Source: Cunninghamia lanceolata (Eukaryota; Streptophyta; Pinopsida; Cupressales; Cupressaceae). From it: a DNA stretch of 64,000 nucleotides. The stretch spans positions 17,656,001 through 17,720,000 of the forward strand of contig BSBN01001965.1 in the NCBI GenBank assembly GCA_027924645.1, in the 5' to 3' direction. Shown here one piece after another: positions 45,439 to 58,309 of the stretch. Below the pieces are notes generated by a model. The model saw only the letters and a program-made list of their open reading frames with translations, had not been told where the DNA came from and searched no databases. How positions within the stretch are numbered: the first letter of the stretch is position 1; each line of letters starts with the position of its first letter. The translations under genes and the position numbers were made by a program.

Positions 45439-46733
45439 TGTTGCAAGTATGAGGTTAATCAGTGTTGTCATTGATGTCAACATACTCATATTGTATTGAC
45501 AAGAAGGATTGGATGAGCTGTGTGCTGAGGATATTGAGAAAATTAGTCTCAGTCAGGAACAGTGAAGAACAGTGATGAGAAGAAGGCAAAAGTACTCAAT
45601 AAGTTGATGATCAAAGGATGCGGATTAAAGGGTTTGTAGCTATGAGTCTTGAGATGATCCAGTTAAGTTTTCAGAGGTCCGCATGTAGATTTGAAGAAGT
45701 TGTGATTGATCAAGTAGAACCAGTTCTAGGAAGTGCTCCGAAGTGACAGAGTGCTACAAAGAGGTCCGGTGAGATTCAGAAGTGCATTATCCTATCTTGC
45801 AGATTGGATGGAGTATTTGGGATGTCCTTGTGATGTGTCATCTCAATTTGTTCATGATTTGGAGGTTCGAAAGTACATGTTTCAGTATGACAGTGGCGGT
45901 AGACTATGTTCTTGAAGTTCCGGATGAGGAAGAGAAGAGATTCCAGTGAGCAGAGGAAGTGCAGATGTTCCTGGTCATTTAGGCTAGCTTGTGAAGGATC
46001 TTGGATCATGTTGAGGTTGTGTTATTGATCTACATTGGTGGTAGAGCCTGGAATTGAAGATATTCTTCCGGATGAAGTTCTTGTTTAGACTAGCCGACTG
46101 GATGAGTTGTTCATCTTACAAATGTTCTTATGGCGGCTGACCGGATGTGTTATTCATCTTGCGAATGTTCATATGGTTGAGTGCCAACTTAGATGCTTAT
46201 TCCTAAGTTGATGTCTTGTATAAATGAAAGATTGTGAATCCATTTTGAAGTGTGTCAATAAGTGGATGAGTGTGATATAGCAGAAGAGTGAAAGGACAGA
46301 GCAGGTGTGTTTCGAGCTTAAATGGAACTGATCCAGACATGGTGAAGATGTCATTCTCTAGTTCAAGGTTGTGATACTTATGATCTTGTAGATAGTGTGT
46401 CTCTTTTGTAGGCAGTGTGCCTCTTTGTGAGCAGTGTGCTCAGGTAGTGAGCCCTGACTGGCATGTGCCATTTATTTTTCTTATTCTTCTAACAGAGAAT
46501 AATCCTTGGGTTAATCATCTCGTGGTTTTTCCCTTAACTAGGTTTTCCATGTCAAAAATCTTGGTGTCAAATGTGTTGATGTTTATCTGCTTTGGTGTTT
46601 ATGCTTTTTGCTTTCATGAATGGTTAATTTATATGTTGTTAACTAACAAAGAAGAATCAAGTGTTTGAAGTAGAAGCAAGCTTTAGCACAACTGATTCAC
46701 CCCCCCTCTTAGTTGTGAGTCCTAGATCTAACT
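45439..46733 (+). repeat. 5' LTR of B (1,295 bp)
   Basis: Runs TGTTGCAAGTATGAG ... CTAGATCTAACT; the last base is A in the 3' LTR (TCTAACA). Confidence 0.95.
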
Positions 46734-46735
46734 AT

Positions 46736-46748
46736 TGGTATTAGAGCC
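46736..46748 (+). promoter_or_regulatory. Primer binding site of B
   Basis: TGGTATTAGAGCC two bases after the LTR, initiator Met type (consensus TGGTATCAGAGCC, one C-to-T change). Confidence 0.92.
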
Positions 46749-46790
46749 AGGTTCCTCTGAAAGGAGCTTAACCGCTTGAGGAGATCTAGG

Positions 46791-49700
46791 ATGTCGTCAT
46801 ATAAGAAGGATAGTCTGAAGTTTGATGGAACCAATTTCTCGCTCTGGAAAGGTTGCATGAGATGTCACTTGGAGTGTATGGGAAAAGCATATCTGTCCAT
46901 GATCACAAAGGCTTATGTACCTCCACAGGGTGGTCTGACAACTCTAAATGAAATCACAGATGCTGAAAATAATTTGCAGACCAAAGAAGCTCTTCTAAGC
47001 ACATTGAATGACTTAGATCTCTCAAATGTTATTGACCTGCCAACTGCATATGAGATCTGGACTAAACTAGAAATTTTGTATGAAGGAGATGAGTTTGTCA
47101 AGAGTGCAAGGTTGCAAAGTCTGAAAGGGAAGTTTGAAAGATTGAAGATGAGAGATGATGAAAATATCACTACCTTTATGCCAAGAGTAAACGAGCTGGT
47201 ATGTGGAATCAGGAATGCTGGTGGAGTTCTAGATGAAAATGAAATTGTTTGCAAAATTCTTAGATCCCTTCCTGCTGCCTACAAAATCAAGGTTGCTGCC
47301 ATTGACGAATTCAGAGCCCATGCAACTGTGACAAGAGAGCAATTGGCTGGCAAACTAGCTGCATTTGAAATGAATGAGTTTGGAGATGATCCCCCCAAGA
47401 CTGAATCTGCATTCAAAGCCAGTGCCTATGTGAAAGGCAAACAAAGATTTGATCCAGGAGAAAACTCTTCAAGGAAGCTATCATGGTATGATCAAGCAAG
47501 AAAAGACATGGAAGAGGAAGAAGCAGAAACAACCCATCTTGAAGCCCTCATTGCTAAGAGACTGCCAAGAGGATCCGGTAAGTATGAAGGAAAATTACCC
47601 TTTAAGTGCTTCAATTGCAATAAGATTGGTCATTTTGCTTCAAGATGTCCAGAAAGATCTGCAAAGTCAAATGCTAACAAACAAAGGTTCCAAAAGAACT
47701 GTTATTATGTTCATGAAGAAAATGATAATGAAGGAGTAACAGATGATAAATCAAAAATGGGAAGCAAATCTGGAAATGAATGGGTGTTTATTGCCATCAA
47801 GGAAGAAAATTCAATATCCTCTGAATCTGTCAATCATAATGTTGTGGAAAGAGCCTTGGCTGCCCAAATTGAAGAAAAGGATGATTGGGTTATTGATAGT
47901 GGATGTTCTCACCACATGACAGGTGACAAGAACAAGTTCTTAGATTTGGAAAGGTATGAAGGAGGAATGGTAAAATTTGGTGATAATTCTGCTGGTAGAA
48001 TCAGAGGTAGGGGAACTATTTCTTTTGATGGAAAGAGCAAAACTGGTAATGTACTATATGTTGAAGGATTAAAGCACAATCTTCTCAGTGTTGGTTAGTT
48101 GGTGGACAAAGGCTATGATCTCTAGTTCAAGAATGGAAGATGCAGGATCTTTGAAAGTTCCAGAACTAAGATTGCATTTGGTACTGAAACAAAAGGTAAT
48201 ATCTTCCATCTAGTTGGTTCAAATAAAAGTTGTCTATTTGTTCAAGTTGATCAAAGTTGGTTATGGCATAGAAGAATGTGTCATGTGAATTTTGATAACA
48301 TCATCAAGATAAGCAATACTCAGGCTGTAAGAGACCTTCCAAAATTGGTAAAACCTACAAATAGTTTGTGCAACAAATGTTAGCTAGGTAAACAGAGAAG
48401 AGTCTCTTTCAAAAGAAAGGATCAGTCCTCTACCAGATTGTTAGAATTAGTTCATACTGATCTCTGTGGTCGGACAAGAATCAAGAGTATGCAAGGTGAC
48501 AGGTATTTTATGTTACTGATTGATGATCATTCCCGGATGATGTGGGTTACCTTCCTAAAAGAGAAATCAGAAGCCCTTGAGAAGTTCAAAGTCTTCAAAG
48601 CTATGGTAGAGAATCAAACTGGATTGAAACTGAAATGTTTAAGGTCTGATAGAGGTGGTGAATTCACATCTGATGAATTCATAGATTTCTGTGAGAAGCA
48701 TGGTATAAAGAGATAGTTGTCTGCTCCTAGGACTCCATAGCAGAATGGAGTAGTTGAGAGAAAGAACCGGACCATCCAAGAAGCAGCCAGGACAATGATG
48801 ATGGAAGCAAGTGTTCCTCAGATGTTTTGGAGAGAAGCTGTCAGCACTGCAGTTTATACCCTTAATCGAGTTCAAATCAGAAGCCATACCGGTAAGACTC
48901 CTTATGAACTTTGGTTTGGCATAACTCCCACTGTGAGATATTTCAGAGTATTTGGTAGCAAGTGTTACATCAAAAGAGATGAAGATTTAGGAAAGTTTGA
49001 TGCTAGAAGTGATGAAGGAATTTTCTTGGGTTACTCCACTCAAAGCAAAGCATACCAGTGTTACAATAAGAGATTGAGAAAGATGATAGAAAGTACAAAT
49101 GTAAAGGTTGATGAAGGAATTGAAAAGCCTTCAAGATTCTATGAATGTGATGAAGATGATCAGAATGATTCTCTGGTGCAAGGAGCTCCATCTTCCTCTA
49201 AAATTTAGATCTAGACTGATTCGGTAAATCAGGAAGAAGAAGTTTGTCTGAATGAGCCTGATCAAGAATTAGTTGTGCAAGAAACTCCCAAAGTTCCAAG
49301 GTATGTAACTCTAAATCATTCTGAAGAACAGATCATAGGTGACAAAAATAAAGGGGTACAAACAAGGAGAAGAATTACTCAAGATTCAAATGAATACTGT
49401 CTGATTTCAAAGACTGAACCTAGGACAGCTAATGAAGCTTGCAATGATGAAAACTGGACCAAAGCAATGGAAGAATTGATGCAAATTGAGAAAAATCATA
49501 CTTGGGATCTTGTTCCTCGACCTAGAAACAAAAATGTGATTGGAACCAAATGGGTCTTCCGGAACAAACTAAATGAAGTTGGTGAAGTAATCAGAAACAA
49601 AGCTAGATTGGTCTGCAAAGGCTACTCTCAAATAGAAGGAATTGATTTTGAAGAAACCTTTACTCCAGTGGCAAGAATTGAAGCAGTCAGATTATTTCTT

Positions 49701-50948
49701 GCATTTGCTGCCTTCAAAGACTTCAAGGTATATCAGATGGATGTCAAGTCTACCTTCCTAAATGGTGACTTAGAAGAAGAAGTGTACATTGAACAACCAG
49801 ATGGATTTCATATGTCTGATCATGATGATATGGTTTGCAAGTTGAAGAAAGCAATGTATGGTTTGAAGCAAGCCCCAAGAGCATGGTATGAAAGGTTGGA
49901 TAAGCATCTCGTATAGATTGGCTTCAACAAAGGTACTGCTGATAGTAACCTATACTTCCAAATAGATAAGGAAAACATCTCGATTATTGAAGTATTTGTT
50001 GATGATATCATCTTTGGAGGAAAGGACAGCATGTGTAATACTTTTGCAAATCAAATGAAAAGTGAGTTTGAAATGTCAATGCTTCATGAAATGAATTTCT
50101 TCTTGGGTCTACAAATTACTCAGAGAAAGAAAGGCATCTTTATCTGTCAAACCAAATATGCAAAAGAATTGTTGAGGAAATTCAGAATGGAAGATTCAAA
50201 GCCAATGAACACCCCTATGGCAACCGGATGTAAGTTGAGCAAAGATGATGACTCTCCTAAAATAGATCAGACCAAGTACAGATCAATGATTGGAGGACTA
50301 TTGTATCTCACCTAGACTAGACCAGATATAATGCAGGCTGTTGGTCTTGTGGCAAGATTTCAGGCTGATCCTAGAGAATCTCATGTCATGGCAATCAAAA
50401 GAATTTTTAGATACTTGAAAGGAATAGCTGAGTATAGTCTATGGTATCCTAGAGATAAGGATTTCTCTCTTCATGCATACACAGATGCAGATTGGGTAGG
50501 AGATGTGGATGACCGGAAGAGTACAAGTGGAGGAGCATTCTTTTTGAGAAAAAGGTTGGTTTCTTGGCTAAGAAAGAAACAAGAGGCAATATCTTTATCT
50601 ACAACTGAAGTAGAATACATTGTAGCAGCAAGTAGTTGCACTCAAATCTTATGGATGAAGCAGATGCTAAGAGATATGGAAGTAAAATATGAGCAGCCTA
50701 TCACAATTTTCTGTGATAATTCAAGTGCAATAAATATTTCTAAGAATTCGGTGTTGCATTCTAAGTCCAAGCACATATCTATCAAGTTTCACTTTCTGAG
50801 AGAGCAAGTGAACAAGGGTGAAGTCAGATTGGAGTATGTACCCTCAAAGCATTAAATTACAGATATCTTTACTAAACCTCTTCCCAAGGACTCTTTTGAG
50901 TATCTCTAGGAGAAGTTAGGGGTCATGGCCCCTCCGGTGATGAACTAG
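46791..50948 (+). pseudogene. Copia gag-pol of B, one frame with 11 premature stops
   Basis: Start ATG 46791 (MSSYKKDSLKFDG); the upstream TTG at 46776 lies outside the coding region conserved with A. Gag core 46800-47400, knuckle CFNCNKIGHFASRC 47607-47648, protease VIDSG with D at 47895, integrase 48230-48860 (HHCC; D in HTDLCG; D in SDRGGEF; E in VVERKN), RT 49530-50110 with FVDD intact (50001-50006), RNase H to about 50940. No frameshift occurs in 1,385 codons. Stops at 48096, 48123, 48381, 48714, 48738, 49206, 49212, 49914, 50313, 50853 and 50907 are all TAG or TAA where A or the family has Gln, or where Gln is one C-to-T change away. The natural end is TAG 50946 after VMAPPVMN. Confidence 0.93.
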
Positions 50949-51019
50949 GATGCACTGATGTGCATCAGTCTGGTGGATATTATAGTCATATCTTGTGATT
51001 TGGATTGATGATGGGGAGC

Positions 51020-51270
51020 TACTACTAAGGGGGAGCAGCTGGTATGATTTTGGTGTGTTAGAGTTGCAAGTATGAGCCCTTTGCCATTGATGTCAAAGGG
51101 GGAGAGAAGACATGTGAAAAACAAGTGGTTGATGATCAAAGGGGGAGTAGTAAAGGAAGAGAAGACATGTGAAGAGTTGTTGCTGATAGGGGGAGCTGTG
51201 ACAGAAAGGAGAAGATCTTGTCTTGATGGTTTTTCACATCATATGTTGCCATCAATGACAAAGGGGAGAT
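51020..51270 (+). promoter_or_regulatory. Five polypurine tracts of B
   Basis: AAGGGGGAGC near 51028, AAAGGGGGAGAG near 51095, AAAGGGGGAGTAG near 51138, TAGGGGGAGC near 51188 and AAAGGGGAGAT at 51260-51270 abutting the 3' LTR. Only the last is positioned to prime the LTR. The series is the multi-PPT hallmark of Sireviruses. Confidence 0.8.
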
Positions 51271-52561
51271 TATTGCAAGTATGAGGTTAATCAGTGTTGT
51301 CATTAATGTCAACATACTCATATTGCATTGACAAGAAGGATTTGATGAGATGTGTGCTGAGGATATTGAGAAAATTAGTCTCAGTTAAGAACAGTGAAGA
51401 ACAGTGATGCGAAGAAGGCAAAAGTACTCAATAAGTTGATGATCAAAGGATGTGGATTAAAGGGTTTGTAGCTATGAGTCTTGAGATGATCTAGTTAAGT
51501 TTTTAGAGGTCCGCATGCAGATTTGAAGAAGTTGTGATTGATTAAGTAGAACCGGTTCCGGGAAGTGCTCCGGAGTGATAGAGTGCTACAAAGAGGTTCG
51601 GTGAGATCCAGAAGTGCATTATCCTATCTTACAGATTGGATGGAGTATTTGGGATGTCCTTGTGATGTGTCATCTCAATTTGTTCATGATTTGGAGGTCC
51701 AGAAGCACATGTTTCAGTATGACAGTGGCGGTAGACTGTGTTCTTGAAGTTCCAGATGAGGAAGAGAAGAGATTCTGGTGAGTAGAGGAAGTGTGGATGT
51801 TCCTGGTCATTCAGGCTAGCTTGTGAAGGATCTTGGATCATGTTGAGATTATGTTATTGATCTGCATTGGTGGTAGAGCCCGAAATTGAAGATATTCTTC
51901 TAGATGAAGTTCTTGTTCAGACTAGCCCGAATGAGTTGTTCATCTTACAAATGTTCTTGTGGCAGCCAACTGGATGTGTTATTCATCTTGCAACTGTTCT
52001 TATGGTTGAGTGCTGACTTAGATGCTTATTCCTAAGTCGATGTCTTGTATAAATGAAAGATTGTGAATCCATTTTGAAGTGTGTCAATAAGTGGATGAGT
52101 GTGATATAGCGGAAGAGCGAAAGGATAGAGCAGGTGTGTTTCAAGCTTAAATGGAACTAATCTAGACATGGTGAAGATGTCATTCTCCAGTTCAAGGTTG
52201 TGATACTTATGATCATGTAGATAGTGTGTCTCTTTTGTAGGCAGTGTGCCTCTTTGTGAGCAGTGTGCTCGGGCAGTGAGCCTTGACTGGCATGTGCCAT
52301 TTGTTTTTCTTATTCTTCTAACAGAGAATAATCCTTTGGTTAATCACCCCATGGTTTTTCCCTTAACTGGGTTTTCCACATCAAAAATCTTGGTGTAAAA
52401 TGTGTTGATGTTTATCTGCTCTGGTGTTTATGCTTTTTTCTTTCATGAATGGTTAATTTATATGCTGTTAACTAACAAAGAAGAATCAAGTGTTTGAAGT
52501 AGAAGCAAGATTTAGCACAACTAATTCACCCCCCCCTCAGTTGTGAGTCCTAGATCTAACA
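51271..52561 (+). repeat. 3' LTR of B (1,291 bp)
   Basis: Runs TATTGCAAGTATGAG ... CTAGATCTAACA; begins TA where the 5' LTR has TG. Confidence 0.95.
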
Positions 52562-52566
52562 GCAAT

Positions 52567-54081
52567 AACTCCCTGATCTGAGAACAAAATCATAAAAAGA
52601 ATTACAGATTGATAGTCCTACTGCCTAAAAACTAACATTGAAGTTCACACCTTTGATGATTGCAATACTGCCTCTTCCCACTTCCTTTTGATGATCATAT
52701 CAGTTAGGCACACTCTATACTTGATCACTATCATAAATATGTCCTCAAGATTAATTAGGACAACATCTACAACTTTTTCTCTTTCTCCTTCAGTTGCACA
52801 TCATAATGCATTCATTCTACTCCGTATCTTGTATGTGAGCTCTATCAGTCACTTTGCAATCACTCTTTCCCTAACTCAATTTGATTTACTATTTATACAT
52901 GATTTTACATTACATTTCTATTCAGCCAGGTATAACATGAAAAAAATATTTACAAATTAGCAAGACAACACACAATGTGAAACATGTAGAGGACAAGTCC
53001 TAGAAAAGACTACATGCTACACTGGCAGAAGCCCCATGCCTTATGAACATCAACACTTTCTTAATTAGGTCCAAAACATCCTTCATAGTATCAACCACCA
53101 AGGAATTACATCCACACACTCTACTCATTTGAAAATAGGACAACTTTAAGAAAAACATATGAAAAGATGAAGCATAATGGTGACAATACTTGAGAACCCT
53201 ATGTGGTATTGGAAATAGCAAAGATATTCATGAAACTCTTCCAGATGAGTCTACATGACTCATAAAGCATATCCAAAAACCCTTTTACTTCCGCACATCA
53301 AATATTTGTGCCACACATCTACAATTAGGACATCTAGGAACATCTTTCCATGCATAACACACTGCAATATATTGTCATTGAAAAACAGAGCTTGTGGACC
53401 ACCAAGACACTTGAAACTACAAAGAAGCATGTAATACACATCCATAGACATGTCCACAAAACCTCAAAGGAAACCATGTACTTCTGGAGTAATACGAAGC
53501 ATTCTAGTAGGCCTTCAACATTGCCTCACTCTGCTAGAACACGTATCAGTACTCTATCATGCATAAATCTCAGAGAGGAAGAACAAATGATCTAGAACTT
53601 TGGAATTATCACCTCGACCAAAGATTAAACACATTACCAGAATCGTATAGCGATATCTATAAATTTAGAGGAATACACTTGGCATTCTATTACCGTATAG
53701 TAGTTGTCTTCAATATTATCTTGAAACTGCTAAAGCATAACACTCTTTCAGTAAACTTGTCATCATGAAACTTGGTACATACATGCTTCAGGCCATCAGT
53801 AAGTTCGGCAACACATCTAATCATCTTAGTGCTTCTAATTCCCATATTAATATGTCCTTATACTTAACTCTTCACTGATCAAGGCATGACATCCAACCAT
53901 GAGCTATATCTTCTCTCTTCTCTTGTTGGATGGGACATGACATCCAACCATGAACTGTATCTTCTTTGCACATCACATCCAACCATGAACACCATCACAC
54001 TTCCATGATAGTCTTGACATCAATTACAACCTAGTGACAGTGTTGACATCAATGACAACCCTAGGAACCATATGTGTAACA
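52567..54081 (-). repeat. 3' LTR of C, proximal piece
   Basis: Continues the C LTR after B. On the minus strand it starts TGTTACACATATGG at 54081. It aligns with 62220-62708 and 63337-64000 of the 5' LTR. The complete LTR is about 1.9 kb. Confidence 0.85.
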
Positions 54082-54240
54082 ATCTCCCCCTTTGGCATTG
54101 ATTACAACACATACTTGCACATTTATCCCCCTTTGACATCAAGGACAAAGGGTAACCACTACCTACTCATCACACACCTGCACATTTTTTATTAGGGCAT
54201 AACTTCTTGCAGCAAACAAAATCCCCCTATCATTAGCAAC
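54082..54240 (-). promoter_or_regulatory. Multiple polypurine tracts of C
   Basis: The minus strand reads GCCAAAGGGGGAGAT next to the LTR (54082-54096), with AAAGGGGGATAAA near 54127 and TAGGGGGATTTT near 54222. Confidence 0.75.
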
Positions 54241-54330
54241 CACTACCTTCTCCCACTGAGAGGTGGCCACCATCTATCCAAGAATAAGATATAACATGAA
54301 CTCCCCTTGGATAGATGAACCATTATGCAT

Positions 54331-57300
54331 CTAACAAAAAGGAGGGGCAATTACCCCTAACCTCTGTCAGAGATCGTCAAAAGTATCCTTTGTAAGAGCC
54401 TTTGTGAAAATATATGCCATTTGATCCTTTATTGGAAAATATTCCAACTTCACTTCCTTCTCTGCAACCTTCTCTCTCATAAAGTGAGACCTAATTTCTA
54501 TAATCTTGGTTTTAGAATGCATCACTGGATTATTGGAAATATTGATAGCACTTGTATTGTCACACAAAATAGGAATAGGCTCATTAAATAATACCTTGAT
54601 ATCCTTCAGGGTTTGCTTCATCTAGAATACTTGTGTACAACAAGATGCTGTTGGAATATATTCTACCTCTGCAATTGATAAGGACACTAAATCTTGCTAC
54701 TTACTCTGTGATGAAACCAATCTTCTTCCTAGAAAGAAACACCACCACTTATACTTCTATCATCAACACAACTAGCCCAGTCCTCATCAGTGGAAGCACT
54801 CAAATCAAAGTCATTACCTCTTGGATACAATAGGCCATAATTTGGAGTTCCTTTCAAATATCTGAATATCCTTTTCAGTACCTTTTCATTTGTTTTCTTT
54901 GGATTGGCTTGATATCTTGCAATCACACATACTTCATGCATAATATCATGTCTACAAGAAGTCAAGTACAAGAGTCCTCCATTCATAGATCTATAAATAG
55001 TTTGATCCACCTTTGGAGACACATCATCTTTGCTCAAGTGACATCCAATGACCATGGGCGTACTCATTAGTTTTGAATCCTCCATACAAAACTTCTTCAA
55101 CAACTTTTTGACATACATAGCTTGAGAAATAAAGATACCACCATCTAGATGAGAAATTTGAAGTCCAAGGAAGAAAGACATCTCACCAATCATAGACATC
55201 TCAAAGTCTTTTTGCATCTCCTCTGTAAACCTCATACAAATATCATCTCCACCAAAGATGATGTCATGAACATATACTGCAACTATCAATATCATGTCTG
55301 CTTCTTCCTTGATGTAAAGATTGATATCTATAGTACCTTTCTTGAAGCCTTGTCGAAGTAAGTACTTTTCCAACCTAGCATACCAAGCTCTAGGTGCTTT
55401 CTTGAGACCATACAGAGCCTTCTTGACTCTACACACCATGTCTAGATCTTCTGATATCTGGAAACCATCTAGTTTTTCAATGTAGACTTCTTCTTCTAGA
55501 TCACCATTCAGAATTAACATCCATGTGATATACCTTAAAGTTTTGATGAGTAGCAAGAGAAAGGAACAATTTGATTGCCTCCATCCTAGCTACCAAAGAA
55601 AAAGTCTCCTCAAAATCAATGCCTTCAACTTGTGTGTATCCTTTTCATACCAATATTGCTTTGTTCCTTACAACTTCACCTTCTTCATTTATCTTGTTCT
55701 AGAACACCCACATTGTTCTTATAACATTCTTATTTGTTGGTCTAGGAACCAATTCCCATGTCTGATTCTTCTCAATCTGATCCAATTATTCTTCCATGGC
55801 CTTTATCCATCCATCATCTTTGCTAGCATCAACAAAGTTTTTGGGTTCTACCTTTGATAACAAACACAAGTTTACTTTGTCATGTATCTTAGCAAGCCAT
55901 CTCCTTGTCTGCACACCTTCATCATTATCATCAATGATCATATCTATTGAGTGGTTCTTCTAAACATACTTTGCTAGAGTCTTAGGCATCTTCTCTAGTT
56001 CTTATTCCTTTTCTCCTTTCACTTCTTCTTCTTCATCTTCAATGCATGTAAAGTTATCAAATTTAGAGTCTTCTAATTCATGTGAGATCTAATACAAGTC
56101 TTCATCTACCTTGATATTTGTGCTTTCAATCATCTTTCCAACCTCTTGTTGTAGCAACTATAAGCCTTGGTTCTAGTTGAGTAACCAAGAAAGTTTCCTT
56201 CATCACTTATCGAATCAAACTTTCCTAGGTCTTCTTCATCTCTTCTAATGTAGCATTTACTACCAAAAATCTTGAAGTATCTGATAGTGGGAGGTCTTGA
56301 ATACCATAGCTCATAAGGGGTCTTGGTGATGTTGACCCTTAGTTGCAATCTGTTAGTTAGATAGACAACAATGTGAATTGCATCCTTCTAGTACATATAG
56401 GCAGATCTTGTATCTTTTAGCATTGCTCTGGCCATCACTTGTACAATTCTATTCTTCCTTTCTACTACCCTATTTTTCTGAGGGGTCCTAGGAGATGACA
56501 AATGTCTCCTAATACCATGATTTTTACAAACCTTTTCAAATTCATTTGAAGTGAACTCACCTCCTCTATCAGACCTTAAGCACTTGGTCTTCGCATCCAC
56601 TTCATTTTCAACCATAGATTTGAACACCTTAAATTTATCAAGGGCATTTGACTTTTCTCTTAAGAAAGTAACCCAAGTCATTCTAGAATAATCATCAATA
56701 AGCAACATAAAATACCTCTCAACTTGTTGACTCTTTACTCTTGTAGGGCCACATAGATTAGTGTGAATCAGCTCCAATGACTTTAAAGAAGGGTACTCCT
56801 TGCTTTTGAAACTTTTCTTTGTCTGATTTCCCATTTGACATTCCCTACATACTGTGTTTGCAGGCTTGATTATCTTAGGCATGTCTCTCACTGTATGAGT
56901 ACAGATTATGATCCTTACCATATTATCAAAATTGTCTTTGTCCCATTCTTCTGTGCCATTGCCAACACTGACTGGATTGAGCCAACAAACATGTTCTTCC
57001 ATTTACCTTCTTTAGATGATAGATATCACCAAATGGCTTCATACCTTCTGCAACTAGTTTTTCAAACCAGGCTGCCTTTTAGATTTCACAAATTTTGGCA
57101 TGAAAAGTGAGATTATAACCTTTCTTGCACATCTGATTGACACTAAGAAGATTGTGTTTTATCCCTTTGACATAGAGGACATCCTCAATCGGATTCTTCT
57201 TATAAATAGTTATAGCACCTTTGCATAGATTTGTGCTAACTCATCATTACCAAACTTGACAACACCACCATCCCACTTCTCAAGGCTAGTAAACTTCTCC

Positions 57301-57427
57301 TTGTTATTAGAAATATGATTTGAGCAACCATTGTCAATTACCCAAGACATCGCTTCTTCTCTTGCATGAGAGGTAGTCCATACAACCATTGATCTATCAT
57401 TGTTTTGTTATGTTTACAATGTATAAG
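54331..57427 (-). pseudogene. Copia pol of C (protease end, integrase, RT, RNase H)
   Basis: On the minus strand: protease-to-integrase linker (57427-57003), integrase (57002-56150, with HTNLCG, SDRGGEF and VVERKN), RT (about 55800-55000) and RNase H (to 54331). Open pieces 57002-56388, 56348-56130, 55556-54729 and 54621-54367 are separated by stops and small deletions. The RT catalytic motif is YVHDI (His codon 55268-55266) instead of YVDD. In the integrase region the QNG of the QNGVVER motif reads KNR. The end is TAG 54333-54331 after GVIAPPFC. Confidence 0.88.
57225..57427 (-). repeat. C segment duplicated on both sides of H2 (copy 1)
   Basis: About 200 bp of the protease region of C, repeated at 60647-60850 in the same orientation with about 15 differences. 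Far too long and too diverged for a target-site duplication. Confidence 0.9.
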
Positions 57428-58208
57428 TGATGCAAGAGCATCTGGGGTGTAAGAGCAATCTTGCATCAACGAAAAAAATAAATGTTATTTCTTTTCAATA
57501 AGGGTTAAATTTGGTAGGGTTACTATTTTTAGTAAGTTTGCATTTGTGCACGGCTGGATACAAAATCTTAGACGAACCTGCAGAATGGTGAATTGAAGCT
57601 AATGGTGAAGAAATCACTTCAAAATCATTTGTCATTTGGGAGATATTAAAATTTTAAATTCCAAAAATCCTATTGAAATATTCAAAGTCAAATTTGAGTC
57701 ACTTAGAGACTCCATATGGGCCTAAAAGTTGGTGGGAAACCTAAGCAGTCGACCTTTAGATAATGCTTGTGCACAACCATATTTTCAAGAGCTTTCTGAA
57801 AAGGTATTAAATTGAAAATCCAACTGTCGAATCAAAAGTTATGGCCCCACGAAGTTGACCTATTTTTGGAGGGAGATGCAAATTTTAAAATTAACCTGGT
57901 GGCCACCAAAAAGGACTATATATGACCATTTTTTGGGAACCCTTGGGATAGTAGGGTTAATGGGGAAGGGGTAGAGTCAAGAAAAGGTAGGAAAATAGAA
58001 ACCCTAGTTGATTTGGGGTTATAGAAGGTTAAAGATTCCAGAGTCTTGAGAGATGGAGTTGTAATGTGTTGTAGCCTATAGGGGATTCATCCTCTATTTG
58101 TATTTGAGCTTTTGTAATGTAATATTTTGCCCATATTAATAAAATATCATTCTATTTTCTATGTGCAATTTCTATTATTGTGTGTTTTATGATTTACCCC
58201 CTTCTTCA
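57428..58208 (+). repeat. 5' LTR of H2 (781 bp)
   Basis: Runs TGATGCAAGAGCATC ... TACCCCCTTCTTCA and aligns with both H1 LTRs, more diverged from them than they are from each other by eye. Confidence 0.92.
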
Positions 58209-58210
58209 AG

Positions 58211-58227
58211 TGGTATCAGAGTAAGGG
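58211..58227 (+). promoter_or_regulatory. Primer binding site of H2
   Basis: TGGTATCAGAGTAAGGG two bases after the LTR; initiator Met type. Confidence 0.9.
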
Positions 58228-58309
58228 TTCCTGAATGTGTAGACAAATTACCAACTATGAGGTAGTTTACACCAGGACCTGAGGTTGTGGGTTTGTTGCA
58301 GAGATCAAG

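Larger units (their letters stand above)
45439..52561 (+). mobile_element. Element B: Ty1/copia (Sirevirus-like) retrotransposon nested in C
   Basis: A 7,123-bp element with LTRs of 1,295 and 1,291 bp, primer site, one-frame gag-pol and five polypurine tracts. The target duplication is GCAAC (45434-45438) and GCAAT (52562-52566), one change. Removing B restores the repeat unit seen elsewhere in the C LTR (GAAGCAACTACTCCCTG). Same family as A. Confidence 0.95.

Noticed and set aside
46791..50948. Reassigned or suppressed UAG (Gln) code, because all stops in B are at Gln codons
   Set aside because: UAA as well as UAG occurs, H1 and A also show TGG-to-TAG and CGA-to-TGA changes, and methylated-CAG deamination explains the pattern without recoding.
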